Below are positions 1 through 6,278 of a stretch of 7,895 nucleotides of DNA, one piece after another. The stretch's first letter is position 1, and each line of letters begins with the position of its first letter. The notes under the pieces are model-generated. The model did no database searches, had not been told where the DNA came from, and was given only the letters and a program-made list of their open reading frames with translations. The position numbers and the translations under genes were made by a program. The stretch lies in contig CAMDOP010000143.1 in assembly GCA_945903675.1 (NCBI GenBank), forward strand, positions 1 through 7,895, written 5' to 3'. This DNA is from Crenothrix polyspora. Lineage in GTDB: Bacteria > Pseudomonadota > Gammaproteobacteria > Methylococcales > Methylomonadaceae.

Positions 1-1244
1 TTGCCTTGCACTACCAATGCTTAGGTCAAGATTATTGGGATAATCTGTCGGGTAGTAATTATGCGAGTCAAGCTGATTCAGGTATTCAATTAACGGCTAA
101 CCAGAACTTACAACAGCTAGATTTTGAATCTAAGTTAAAAGCAGGGCAACAACGCCTACCCATTACCGTCTCCGTTAATCAAGCTCTGCAAGCGAAAGCC
201 GTTACCGTGCATTGGACAACTGATAACTGGCTGACTAGTCATAAAACACCTTGCCACTTTAATCGCCATTATTGGCATGAGCATGCGCAAAGTAATGCTA
301 GAAACCCGAATCAATATGGCTCGCAGATATGGCAGGCAGTGCTTAAAATCAAGGATGCTTATCGTGTCGAGTATTCAATATCTTATGATACGGCTGATGT
401 GGTGTTGTGGGATAACAATGACGGTAATAATTATAAACTCAGTCATGAGCCGTTAAAACTGATGATTCTTAATTTACATTGTTATCAGGAAACCCAGCAA
501 GATGAAAAATTTACTCAAATAGCCAAAGCTATAGATGACTTAGGCGTGGATATTGTTTGTTTTCAAGAAGTCGCTGAGTTGTGGAATGAGGGGCTAGGTG
601 ATGGTCAAAGTCATTCAGCTAGCATCATTAATAATCGGCTTAAACATGCCTTTCATCTTTATAGCGATTGGTCGCACTTAGGTTTTGATAAATATCGAGA
701 AGGCGTGGCTATATTAAGCCGATATCCTTTGCAACATCAGGCCGCACGATATGTTTCTGACAATGAAAGCATCTACAGTATTCATGCTCGAAAAGTCATT
801 ATGGCGCAAGTTAATGTACCTACTATAGGTATTATTAATGTGTTTTCGGCACATTTAAGTTGGTGGGAAGATGGTTTTGCCCAGCAGTTTGAAAGACTGA
901 GTTCATGGGCCAGTGAACGTCAAGATCAATCGGTCTCTGCTACCTTATTATGCGGCGATTTTAATATTACTAGCGGATCGGAAGGTTATCATTTAGTCAT
1001 TAATGCTAACGAATATGAAGATCAATTCCTCGCTATACAAGATCAACGAGTGTTTGAAAAAATATTTAAGGTGAATGACGCTTACTGGAGCAACTCTCAC
1101 GCTGAAGATTATCGTATTGATTATATCTTTATGAATAAAACCAGTAAGCTGAAAATCAACTCCGGGCGCGTGATATTTACTGATGATGATTACGGTAGAG
1201 TCTCAGATCATTGTGGTTATCTAATGAGTTTTGAACCTAAATAA
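1..1244 (+). CDS. CBM21-CBM21-EEP protein: glucan-binding phosphodiesterase/nuclease-like, 5' partial
   Basis: The reading frame is open to the left edge (codon GCC precedes the TTG at 6), so the true start lies outside; residues are numbered from that TTG. Residues 10-19 (YWDNLSGSNY) look like the C-terminal end of a CBM21 module. A complete second module spans about 38-145, with VHWTTDNW (68-75), VEYSISY (121-127) and the hallmark WDNNDGNNY (135-143). CBM21 binds starch or glycogen. Residues 151-410 form an endonuclease/exonuclease/phosphatase (EEP) domain with N156, E188 in FQEV, H283, D318 and N320 in GDFN, D372 in RIDYIF, and D401-H402 in the SDH motif. These match the metal and catalytic residues of DNase I, sphingomyelinase and inositol phosphatase relatives, so it should be active. 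The substrate (nucleic acid, phospholipid, sugar phosphate) cannot be told. Localisation is unknown because the N-terminus is missing. The PLD gene starts 22 bases downstream. Domain calls are from motifs; function is inferred. Confidence 0.88.
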   Translation, partial: ALHYQCLGQDYWDNLSGSNYASQADSGIQLTANQNLQQLDFESKLKAGQQRLPITVSVNQALQAKAVTVHWTTDNWLTSHKTPCHFNRHYWHEHAQSNARNPNQYGSQIWQAVLKIKDAYRVEYSISYDTADVVLWDNNDGNNYKLSHEPLKLMILNLHCYQETQQDEKFTQIAKAIDDLGVDIVCFQEVAELWNEGLGDGQSHSASIINNRLKHAFHLYSDWSHLGFDKYREGVAILSRYPLQHQAARYVSDNESIYSIHARKVIMAQVNVPTIGIINVFSAHLSWWEDGFAQQFERLSSWASERQDQSVSATLLCGDFNITSGSEGYHLVINANEYEDQFLAIQDQRVFEKIFKVNDAYWSNSHAEDYRIDYIFMNKTSKLKINSGRVIFTDDDYGRVSDHCGYLMSFEPK

Positions 1245-1256
1245 GCTAGCCATGAC

Positions 1257-1261
1257 AGGAG
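1257..1261 (+). promoter_or_regulatory. Ribosome binding site of the PLD gene
   Basis: AGGAG lies five bases before the ATG at 1267. It decides the start: the in-frame TTG at 1231 lies inside the upstream gene, and the in-frame ATG at 1252 has no comparable site. The presence of a good site inside a 22-base gap fits translation from a shared mRNA. Confidence 0.7.
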
Positions 1262-1266
1262 ATACT

Positions 1267-2862
1267 ATGTACCGCGCAGAACAGTATGCTAAACCTGTAC
1301 ATGGGCATTTAGGCGGCTATTTTCAAAGAGTGAATGATTTCAATGATACTTTTGATATCCGCTGGGGAAAAATAGAGTTTGATGTTAATTTTGGTGCACA
1401 GGTCAACATCAAAGTTGTCCTTAAAGTTTATCGAGAGCAGGGCACTTGTGAAACTTATCTGATTGATACCGATGCTTATGATATTCAATGGGATAGGCAT
1501 AAGCGCAAAACGCGAGACTTTTATATATTACCTTTTTCCAATCATTTCGGCCCTATTACCTGTGTTAAGTTTTCTTATCTAGTGCATCTGCATGAGCACA
1601 CTCTGGCTTCTGAATTTGATTATTTATTTATGGATAGCCAGCAAGTCCAAAATGGTCATGATCAAAATCGCGAGATCAATAATGTAGCAGCTACAGCTAA
1701 TAGTTATCGTACTTATGAACTCAATGCTAAGGAGCTACAGTGCGATGTCGATTGGTATAATCAGCATTTTGATGATTTAAAGCTAACGCCGAAGTTTACT
1801 AAAGGTCAGCAATATCATCCTTATCATCCAAAACGCTATATTCATGACCATATCGACAAAGTTATTCACAGTCGTAGGCTCAATCCACAGCGTCTTTGTA
1901 CGATTAAAGTCAGTGTCGATTGTATAGACGATACTGATTTTATTAATCATTTGATCCATGCCAGTCAAGAGGGTGTCTTAGTTCAGTGTATCGTTGATTG
2001 GCGAAAAATGACCCTGAGCAACAGCGATAATTATGCCCGTTTAAAATGTGCCAACCTTGAACTGATCGGTGTGTTTTGTACGCCTCAACATCATCTGATT
2101 GAAGTTGAACCCGATATGCATACTAAATTTGTGATATTCAATGACGAGGACTGCATTTTAGGCTCCTTTAATATCACCTTTGATCGTTGGTGGGCTAACT
2201 GGGAATCGGGTATGACCTTTCAGTCCATAGGCGTTTGTCGGTTGTTAGATAATATATTCCAGAGTCAGCGTGGTGGTGTTAATCAACGCTATGGTATTGA
2301 TCCTTTAAGTCACTTTAATCTGCTCTATACCTTCGGTAGGCAAGTGATGCAAAACGGTAAACACTATCGTCCCCATCATGCTATTTTGGCGGAAGTCCAT
2401 AGAGCCAAACATTCTATTAAGCTATGTTTGTTTTTAATGGGCGATTTGTTAGGTGATTATCATGATAGCGTGGTTGATGCTTTAATACAGGCCCATCATC
2501 GGGGCGTTTATGTTCATATTTTATTCAATGGTCATTTGGCTAGACAAGGACGCATAGGTTTAGAGCGCTCTATGCAGGATGAACTTAATCGGGCCTTATT
2601 ACCCGCTGTGCAACGATTAAGGAATTCAGGAATAGCAGTAGGCTTGGTTTATGGGCAAGATGATCACCCCGTACCTTATTCACCTATTCATTCTAAGTAC
2701 TGTATTATTGACGACTCTATTGTTATAGAAGGTAGCTTTAACTGGTATAACACCTCCGTTTTTTCACACGACCTTTTGGTGGTGGTGAATAATTACGGGG
2801 TCGCGGAACCTTATCGCTATGAGTTTGAGCAAATACAGCATTCCTTTAGAGTGTATTATTAA
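1267..2862 (+). CDS. Phospholipase D-superfamily protein with two HKD motifs
   Basis: The 531-residue product (start chosen by the AGGAG site) has two PLD catalytic motifs. The first is H285-x-K287 followed by GSFN at 299-302. The second is H475-x-K477-x4-D482 followed by GSFNW at 489-493. Each is preceded by the usual segment in which a helix leads into a beta strand (HLIHASQEGVLVQCIVD; ALIQAHHRGVYVHILF). Two such motifs normally build one active site with a phospho-histidine intermediate, acting on phospholipids or nucleic acids. In motif 1 the usual Asp five residues after the Lys is N292 (D293 is next to it). The first 165 or so residues are a beta-rich, charged region I do not recognise. 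There is no signal peptide or membrane segment, so a cytoplasmic location is likely. It follows the CBM21-EEP gene by 22 bases, which suggests joint expression. Its stop codon sits in the left end of an inverted-repeat element. Substrate unknown; cardiolipin synthase is unlikely without N-terminal membrane segments. Confidence 0.9.
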   Translation: MYRAEQYAKPVHGHLGGYFQRVNDFNDTFDIRWGKIEFDVNFGAQVNIKVVLKVYREQGTCETYLIDTDAYDIQWDRHKRKTRDFYILPFSNHFGPITCVKFSYLVHLHEHTLASEFDYLFMDSQQVQNGHDQNREINNVAATANSYRTYELNAKELQCDVDWYNQHFDDLKLTPKFTKGQQYHPYHPKRYIHDHIDKVIHSRRLNPQRLCTIKVSVDCIDDTDFINHLIHASQEGVLVQCIVDWRKMTLSNSDNYARLKCANLELIGVFCTPQHHLIEVEPDMHTKFVIFNDEDCILGSFNITFDRWWANWESGMTFQSIGVCRLLDNIFQSQRGGVNQRYGIDPLSHFNLLYTFGRQVMQNGKHYRPHHAILAEVHRAKHSIKLCLFLMGDLLGDYHDSVVDALIQAHHRGVYVHILFNGHLARQGRIGLERSMQDELNRALLPAVQRLRNSGIAVGLVYGQDDHPVPYSPIHSKYCIIDDSIVIEGSFNWYNTSVFSHDLLVVVNNYGVAEPYRYEFEQIQHSFRVYY

Positions 2863-3069
2863 GGCTACCAACTTAAGACGGGACAGCTTTAACTCAGACG
2901 AAAGGCTCAAGGCGAAAGATTAAGTCTACGAGGTTAGCAACTTAAGGCGGCACAGATACTAGGCTTAACCCTTCGCCTTCGCCCTTTGCCTTTTGTCTGC
3001 TCTTAAAAGAACCTTGTCTAAAAGTGAGCGATTAAGCTAGTGTCCCGTCTTAAATTGGTAGCCGTAATA
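2857..3069. repeat. MITE-like element with ~28-base terminal inverted repeats and imperfect internal arms
   Basis: The left end (2863-2884, beginning GGCTACCAACTTAAGACG) is the reverse complement of 3042-3063 with one mismatch in 22. Allowing one more mismatch, the match reaches 2857 and 3069. Inside, 2887-2924 is imperfectly complementary to 2964-3009, so most of the element could fold into a long hairpin. A degenerate direct copy of the left end lies at 2932-2955 (20 of 24 bases). There is no ORF of useful length inside. A non-autonomous transposable element (MITE) or a large REP-type element is the best reading. No clear target-site duplication is visible. The TAA of the PLD gene (2860-2862) falls in the extended left end. 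The hairpin could also act as a transcription end or mRNA stabiliser; that is inference. Confidence 0.72.
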
Positions 3070-3117
3070 CCTTAACTTAATGGCAGCATCCCTATCACTA
3101 GAATTTAAAGCAGACTA

Positions 3118-4065
3118 ATGACCGCTCATCACAAACATCATACCCACGCTCATAGCGAACACCATCATAGTCATAGTGTACCTAAGAGTCAGGGTTTAGC
3201 ATTCGCCTCCGCGATCGTTTTGAACACCGCCTTTGTTATTGTCGAATTTAGCTATGGATTTATGGCTAATTCCACCGCACTCATGGCCGATGCTGGACAT
3301 AATTTATCCGATGTATTGGGTTTATTACTGGCTTGGGGTGCGGCAATCCTTTCCCGCAAGCTACCAAATGAACGCTACACTTATGGTTTGCGCAGTACCT
3401 CGATAATGGCCGCACTGGTTAATGCGATGTTTCTATTGGTCGCTTGCGGAGCTATAGCTTGGGAGGCTATTCATCGCTTTTCACAGCCACCTTTAGTCGC
3501 TGGATTAACAGTAACAGTCTTGGCAGGTATAGGTATCGTCATAAATGGCTTATCAGCATGGCTGTTTGTTAAAGGTAGTAAGACCGACTTAAATATACGT
3601 GGGGCTTATCTGCATATGGCGGCCGATGCGATGGTATCATTAGGGGTCGCTTTGGCTGGTATAGCCATGTTATACACCGACTGGTTCTGGCTAGATCCAG
3701 TGGTCAGTTTGGTGATTGTACTGGTGATTGTAATCAGCACGTGGGGCTTGTTACGCGAGTCTATGCAATTAGCGTTAGTTGCTGTGCCTGCACATATTGA
3801 TGTGTCGGAAGTCGCTACTTATCTACGCCAATGTCAGGGCGTAACGGACCTACACGATCTTCATGTTTGGGGTATGAGCACCACAGAAAGTGCTTTAACG
3901 ACTCATCTGGTTATGCCAGCCGGATATCCAGGTGATGCTTTTATCGATACTATAGTGAAAACACTGAAAGAACGTTTCTCTATACAGCACTGTACCCTAC
4001 AAGTTGAACAAGGAACAACTCATCATGCCTGCGCCTTGCATCCTAGTAGTTCTACGCACAGTTAA
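3118..4065 (+). CDS. CDF-family divalent cation efflux transporter (CzcD/ZitB-like)
   Basis: This inner-membrane proton antiporter should export Zn2+ and possibly Co2+ or Cd2+ from the cytoplasm. The 315-residue length is usual. The N-terminus (residues 4-19) is rich in His, typical of the Zn-CDF group and probably metal-binding. Six membrane segments follow, at about 27-49, 54-78, 93-117, 127-151, 165-187 and 190-212. The transport site shows as H61-x3-D65 in DAGHNLSD (TM2) and H166-x3-D170 in HMAADAMVS (TM5). The cytoplasmic C-terminal domain (213-315) has the conserved DLHDLHVWGM segment (244-253) and more His residues near the end. The start is ATG 3118, directly before the His-rich tail; the ribosome binding site is weak. 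It stands between two repeat regions and is probably transcribed alone. No metal-responsive operator was recognised. The family is certain; the metal is inferred from the His pair in the site. Confidence 0.94.
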   Translation: MTAHHKHHTHAHSEHHHSHSVPKSQGLAFASAIVLNTAFVIVEFSYGFMANSTALMADAGHNLSDVLGLLLAWGAAILSRKLPNERYTYGLRSTSIMAALVNAMFLLVACGAIAWEAIHRFSQPPLVAGLTVTVLAGIGIVINGLSAWLFVKGSKTDLNIRGAYLHMAADAMVSLGVALAGIAMLYTDWFWLDPVVSLVIVLVIVISTWGLLRESMQLALVAVPAHIDVSEVATYLRQCQGVTDLHDLHVWGMSTTESALTTHLVMPAGYPGDAFIDTIVKTLKERFSIQHCTLQVEQGTTHHACALHPSSSTHS

Positions 4066-4174
4066 ACAGCATAAGGCCTTGGAGTAAAACTGCTTTAGCT
4101 GTTTTAAAATCACGTAGTCAGTTAGCGATAGCGTAACCCGACATAAAAGCTGTGGGCAGTGAAGCTCTGCGTCG

Positions 4175-4213
4175 ACCAAGCGGTAGGCTTGGCTGGTCTT
4201 ATTCCGTCCTACA
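4175..4213 (+). repeat. 39-base direct repeat, copy 1
   Basis: Begins ACCAAGCGGTAGGCTTG and ends TTCCGTCCTACA. It matches 4393-4431 at 34 of 39 positions without gaps. Its right half (4195-4212) is also the left arm of the nested palindrome, and an inverted relative of that half lies at 4313-4330. Confidence 0.75.
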
Positions 4214-4330
4214 TTTGATAAAGGGCTATAGGATGTGCCGACGTAAGGAGGCGCATCACTAGCAAATGATGCGCTTCACTTTGTTCAGCACATCCTATAT
4301 CGAAATAGCCGAGTAGGCCGGAATAAGGCT
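4195..4330. repeat. Nested palindromic element (three concentric inverted repeats)
   Basis: Three inverted-repeat pairs share one centre near 4262. The outer pair is 4195-4212 (GGTCTTATTCCGTCCTAC) with 4313-4330, 15 of 18 bases. The middle pair is 4227-4238 (TATAGGATGTGC) with 4288-4299, perfect. The inner pair is 4251-4258 (GCGCATCA) with 4267-4274, perfect, with an 8-base loop. The common centre implies one unit able to form a long hairpin in DNA or RNA. It is most likely a REP/BIME or MITE-type repeat; it carries no gene. Confidence 0.75.
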
Positions 4331-4362
4331 TTTCGAACGTAAGCGAGTAAAGCGTTTCCGGC
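4317..4362. repeat. REP-like hairpin with GCCGGAA / TTCCGGC arms
   Basis: GCCGGAA at 4317-4323 is perfectly complementary to TTCCGGC at 4356-4362, with a GC-containing spacer of 32 bases. It overlaps the right arm of the nested palindrome, so two alternative foldings compete. This arrangement resembles REP sequences found between proteobacterial genes. Confidence 0.5.
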
Positions 4363-4392
4363 ATTTACACCGATCGAATTGCCAAAAACGCC

Positions 4393-4431
4393 ACCAAGCG
4401 CTAGGCTTTGCTGGTCTTTTTCCGGTCTACA
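4393..4431 (+). repeat. 39-base direct repeat, copy 2
   Basis: Begins ACCAAGCGCTAGGCTTTG and ends TTCCGGTCTACA. It differs from copy 1 (4175-4213) at five positions. Its right half (4413-4430) is the third copy in this gap of the arm sequence GGTCTTNTTCCGNNCTAC. Confidence 0.75.
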
Positions 4432-4536
4432 GTTGTATCTTACAGGTGGAACAAAGCATGAAACCCCAATCACAACCCCAATATTCATCTTTATCCAAAT
4501 ATTTAATAACCCCACACCACTGAAAAAACATTAACA

Positions 4537-5721
4537 ATGAATACTAAAACCACCCTAAGCCAAATCCCGTCCAGTATATGGATGTTAGGCTTCGTTAGTC
4601 TGTTGATGGATATTTCCTCGGAAATGATTCACAGCTTACTGCCTTTATTCATGGTGACCACATTAGGTGCCAGCGCCTTTACAGTCGGTGTGGTTGAGGG
4701 GCTGGCTGAATCTACGGCACTGATGGTTAAAATGTTTTCTGGTGTATTAAGTGACTATTTGGGCAAACGCAAAGGGCTTGCTCTTTTTGGTTATACCTTA
4801 AGCGCTTTGACTAAACCATTGTTTGCAATAGCGCCAAGCCTAGGGTTCGTAGTTACCGCAAGATTACTGGATCGCGTTGGCAAAGGCGTGCGTGGAGCGC
4901 CGCGTGATGCTTTGATTGCAGACATAGCGCCACTGCATTTGCGTGGTGCGGCTTTTGGGCTGAGACAATCCTTGGATACGGTCGGAGCATTTCTCGGCCC
5001 TTTATTAGCCGTCGGTCTAATGCTGCTGTGGTCCAATGATTTTCGTACGATATTTTGGGTGTCGTTGATTCCTGGGTTGATGGCGGTGGCACTGTTGTTG
5101 TTCGGTGTTCGTGAGCCCAAAAACCATGTGCTTAGTAAGCGTTCAAATCCAATTAACAAAGTAAATCTTAAACGTTTGGGCGGCACTTATTGGTGGGTGG
5201 TCGCGATAGGCGCAGTGTTTACATTGGCTCGCTTTAGTGAGGCTTTCTTAGTGCTGCGCGCTCAGCAAGGCGGTATACCGATGGCGTTGGTGCCTTTGGT
5301 TATGGTGACTATGAATCTGATTTATGCGCTGTCTGCCTACCCTTTCGGCAAGCTCTCTGATCGTATGAGTCATAGACAGTTGCTGGCAATCGGTTTGGTG
5401 ATTCTTATTGCTGCTGATTTGGTATTGGCCACTAATGATCATTGGAGTGTTTTAATAGCCGGTGTTGCCTTATGGGGGATACATCTAGGTATTACGCAAG
5501 GTTTATTAGCAAGAATGGTGGCTGATAGTGCTCCGGTTGATTTACGAGGCACGGCTTATGGTTTTTTTAACTTGATGAGTGGCATTGCACTATTGATCGC
5601 CAGCACTGTTGCCGGATTGCTTTGGGATAAGTTTGGACCGGCATTTACGTTTTATGCGGGAGCAGGGTTTTGTGTTATTACGCTTGCGGGTCTAGTGTGG
5701 CAACCAAGTCACGCAAAATAA
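4537..5721 (+). CDS. Major facilitator superfamily transporter, substrate unknown
   Basis: A 394-residue inner-membrane protein with the hydrophobic pattern of twelve membrane segments. The MFS loop motif is seen in both halves: GVLSDYLGKRK at 69-79 and GKLSDRMSHRQ at 271-281. Residues 113-129 (RVGKGVRGAPRDALIAD) and the matching segments LRGAAFGLRQSLDTVG (135-150) and LRGTAYGFFNLMSG (336-349) show the two-fold MFS repeat. The start is fixed by the ATG at 4537, shortly before the conserved N-terminal SSIWMLGFVSLLMDISSEM; no strong ribosome binding site precedes it. It lies 471 bases after the CDF exporter on the same strand, too far across repeats to claim an operon. Some MFS proteins export metals or drugs, but nothing in the residues identifies a substrate. 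The gene is followed by a convergent tRNA 44 bases away, with no clear terminator between them. Confidence 0.92.
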   Translation: MNTKTTLSQIPSSIWMLGFVSLLMDISSEMIHSLLPLFMVTTLGASAFTVGVVEGLAESTALMVKMFSGVLSDYLGKRKGLALFGYTLSALTKPLFAIAPSLGFVVTARLLDRVGKGVRGAPRDALIADIAPLHLRGAAFGLRQSLDTVGAFLGPLLAVGLMLLWSNDFRTIFWVSLIPGLMAVALLLFGVREPKNHVLSKRSNPINKVNLKRLGGTYWWVVAIGAVFTLARFSEAFLVLRAQQGGIPMALVPLVMVTMNLIYALSAYPFGKLSDRMSHRQLLAIGLVILIAADLVLATNDHWSVLIAGVALWGIHLGITQGLLARMVADSAPVDLRGTAYGFFNLMSGIALLIASTVAGLLWDKFGPAFTFYAGAGFCVITLAGLVWQPSHAK

Positions 5722-5765
5722 AGACTGTTACTGTTAGCGAAGGCTGAACAATAAACAAAATCAAA

Positions 5766-5842
5766 TGGCGCGCCCGGAGAGATTCGAACTCCCGACCGAT
5801 CGGTTCGAAGCCGATTACTCTATCCAGCTGAGCTACGAGCGC
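5766..5842 (-). tRNA. tRNA-Arg (anticodon UCG)
   Basis: The - strand folds as a full 77-base tRNA. The acceptor stem is GCGCTCG with CGGGCGC, containing one G-T pair. The D arm is GCTC/GAGT. The anticodon stem is ATCGG/CCGAT with loop CTTCGAA, giving anticodon TCG (5806-5808), which reads CGA arginine codons. The T arm is GGGAG/CTCTC with loop TTCGAAT, then discriminator G and an encoded CCA. All standard conserved bases are present, so it should be functional. It is convergent with the MFS gene. Confidence 0.95.
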
Positions 5843-5887
5843 AATATTGATCTGCTGCTACCTAATGATGATAGCGGAAAGGTGAGT

Positions 5888-5917
5888 ACTATAACCGCTA
5901 ACGCCTATCATTGTAAA
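5888..5917 (-). promoter_or_regulatory. Candidate sigma-70 promoter of tRNA-Arg
   Basis: Read on the - strand: TTTACA (5917-5912), an 18-base spacer, then TATAGT (5893-5888). Each box matches the consensus at five of six positions. The tRNA begins 45 bases after the -10 box, which suits a short 5' leader removed by processing. The -35 box lies inside the last codons of the upstream small membrane protein gene. Confidence 0.55.
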
Positions 5918-6236
5918 CTCCAATGATGACACGATGGAACCATTGCGGTCTGCTTATAATAATTATAAAAGCAACCACTGGGGTAACAGGTACCGGCGCT
6001 ATATCTATGACGAATAATATTAATAAGCATACAAAAGCCTTAATACGTATGTTGTTGCTAGTGACAAAGTCCGGGATTGTGCGGTTGTTGTATAAATGGT
6101 CGAATAATTTTAAAAACCAATTTGGTCGCATGACAACAATATACATGCCGATTAAACACCCAGGAGAGACAGGGCCAAAACCAATAATAGCAAAGAGGGC
6201 AAAGACAGAAAGACATTTTAACTGGGTGTTATTCAT
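5898..6236 (-). CDS. Small membrane protein with two related halves, unknown function
   Basis: I do not recognise this 112-residue protein. Two hydrophobic stretches (about 9-37 and 66-95) are each followed by an RPxWF motif: RPNWF at 37-41 and RPQWF at 96-100. Each half ends in YN(N/D)R (49-52, 108-111). Residues 18-52 and 77-111 align without gaps with 11 of 35 identities, 59 residues apart, so the protein is an internal duplication. The first half has GPVSPG and the second APVPVTP in the same place, perhaps a kink or re-entrant turn. It is probably an inner-membrane protein of two hairpin or transmembrane units. Start ATG at 6236 has GAAGAAG shortly upstream as a plausible ribosome binding site. 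It lies 42 bases after the POT gene on the same strand, with no terminator between, so co-transcription is likely. The overlapping + strand frame shows no such pattern. Confidence 0.68.
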   Translation of the reverse strand: MNNTQLKCLSVFALFAIIGFGPVSPGCLIGMYIVVMRPNWFLKLFDHLYNNRTIPDFVTSNNIRIKAFVCLLILFVIDIAPVPVTPVVAFIIIISRPQWFHRVIIGVYNDRR

Positions 6237-6278
6237 TTGCTTCTTCTGGTTTGAGATAAAGTATTGCCGGAAACGATC

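Larger units (their letters stand above)
4066..4536. other. 471-base intergenic region, no gene, filled with REP/MITE-like repeats
   Basis: No convincing coding sequence exists here. From left to right it holds a weak hairpin after the CDF gene (4086-4105), a short REP-like segment (4121-4142, GTTAGCGATAGCGTAACCCG onwards), the first copy of a 39-base direct repeat (4175-4213), a nested palindrome (4195-4330), a further hairpin with GCCGGAA/TTCCGGC arms (4317-4362), and the second direct-repeat copy (4393-4431). The last 105 bases before the MFS gene are AT-rich and unique, and should hold its promoter, but I cannot single out convincing -35 and -10 boxes. Confidence 0.7.

Noticed and set aside
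1231..1266. TTG 1231 or ATG 1252 as start of the PLD gene
   Set aside because: The TTG is inside the upstream gene and neither has a ribosome binding site as good as AGGAG before ATG 1267.
4086..4105. Terminator after the CDF gene
   Set aside because: AAAACTGCTTTAGCTGTTTT can form a short hairpin, but it has an internal T-T mismatch, few G-C pairs and no T-run after it.
4175..4431. CRISPR array
   Set aside because: Only two diverged direct copies are present, with unequal palindromic sequence between them. There are no regular spacers.
4285..4515. 76-residue open frame on the - strand in the CDF-MFS gap
   Set aside because: It lies mostly within the palindromic and direct repeats, and its product has no domain or membrane pattern.
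4791..5186. 131-residue open frame on the - strand
   Set aside because: It is fully inside the MFS gene on the opposite strand, and the composition is that of a reverse-complement shadow.
5723..5757. Hairpin between the MFS gene and the tRNA as a shared terminator
   Set aside because: TGTTAGC and GCTGAACA pair only with mismatches and no T-run follows on either strand.
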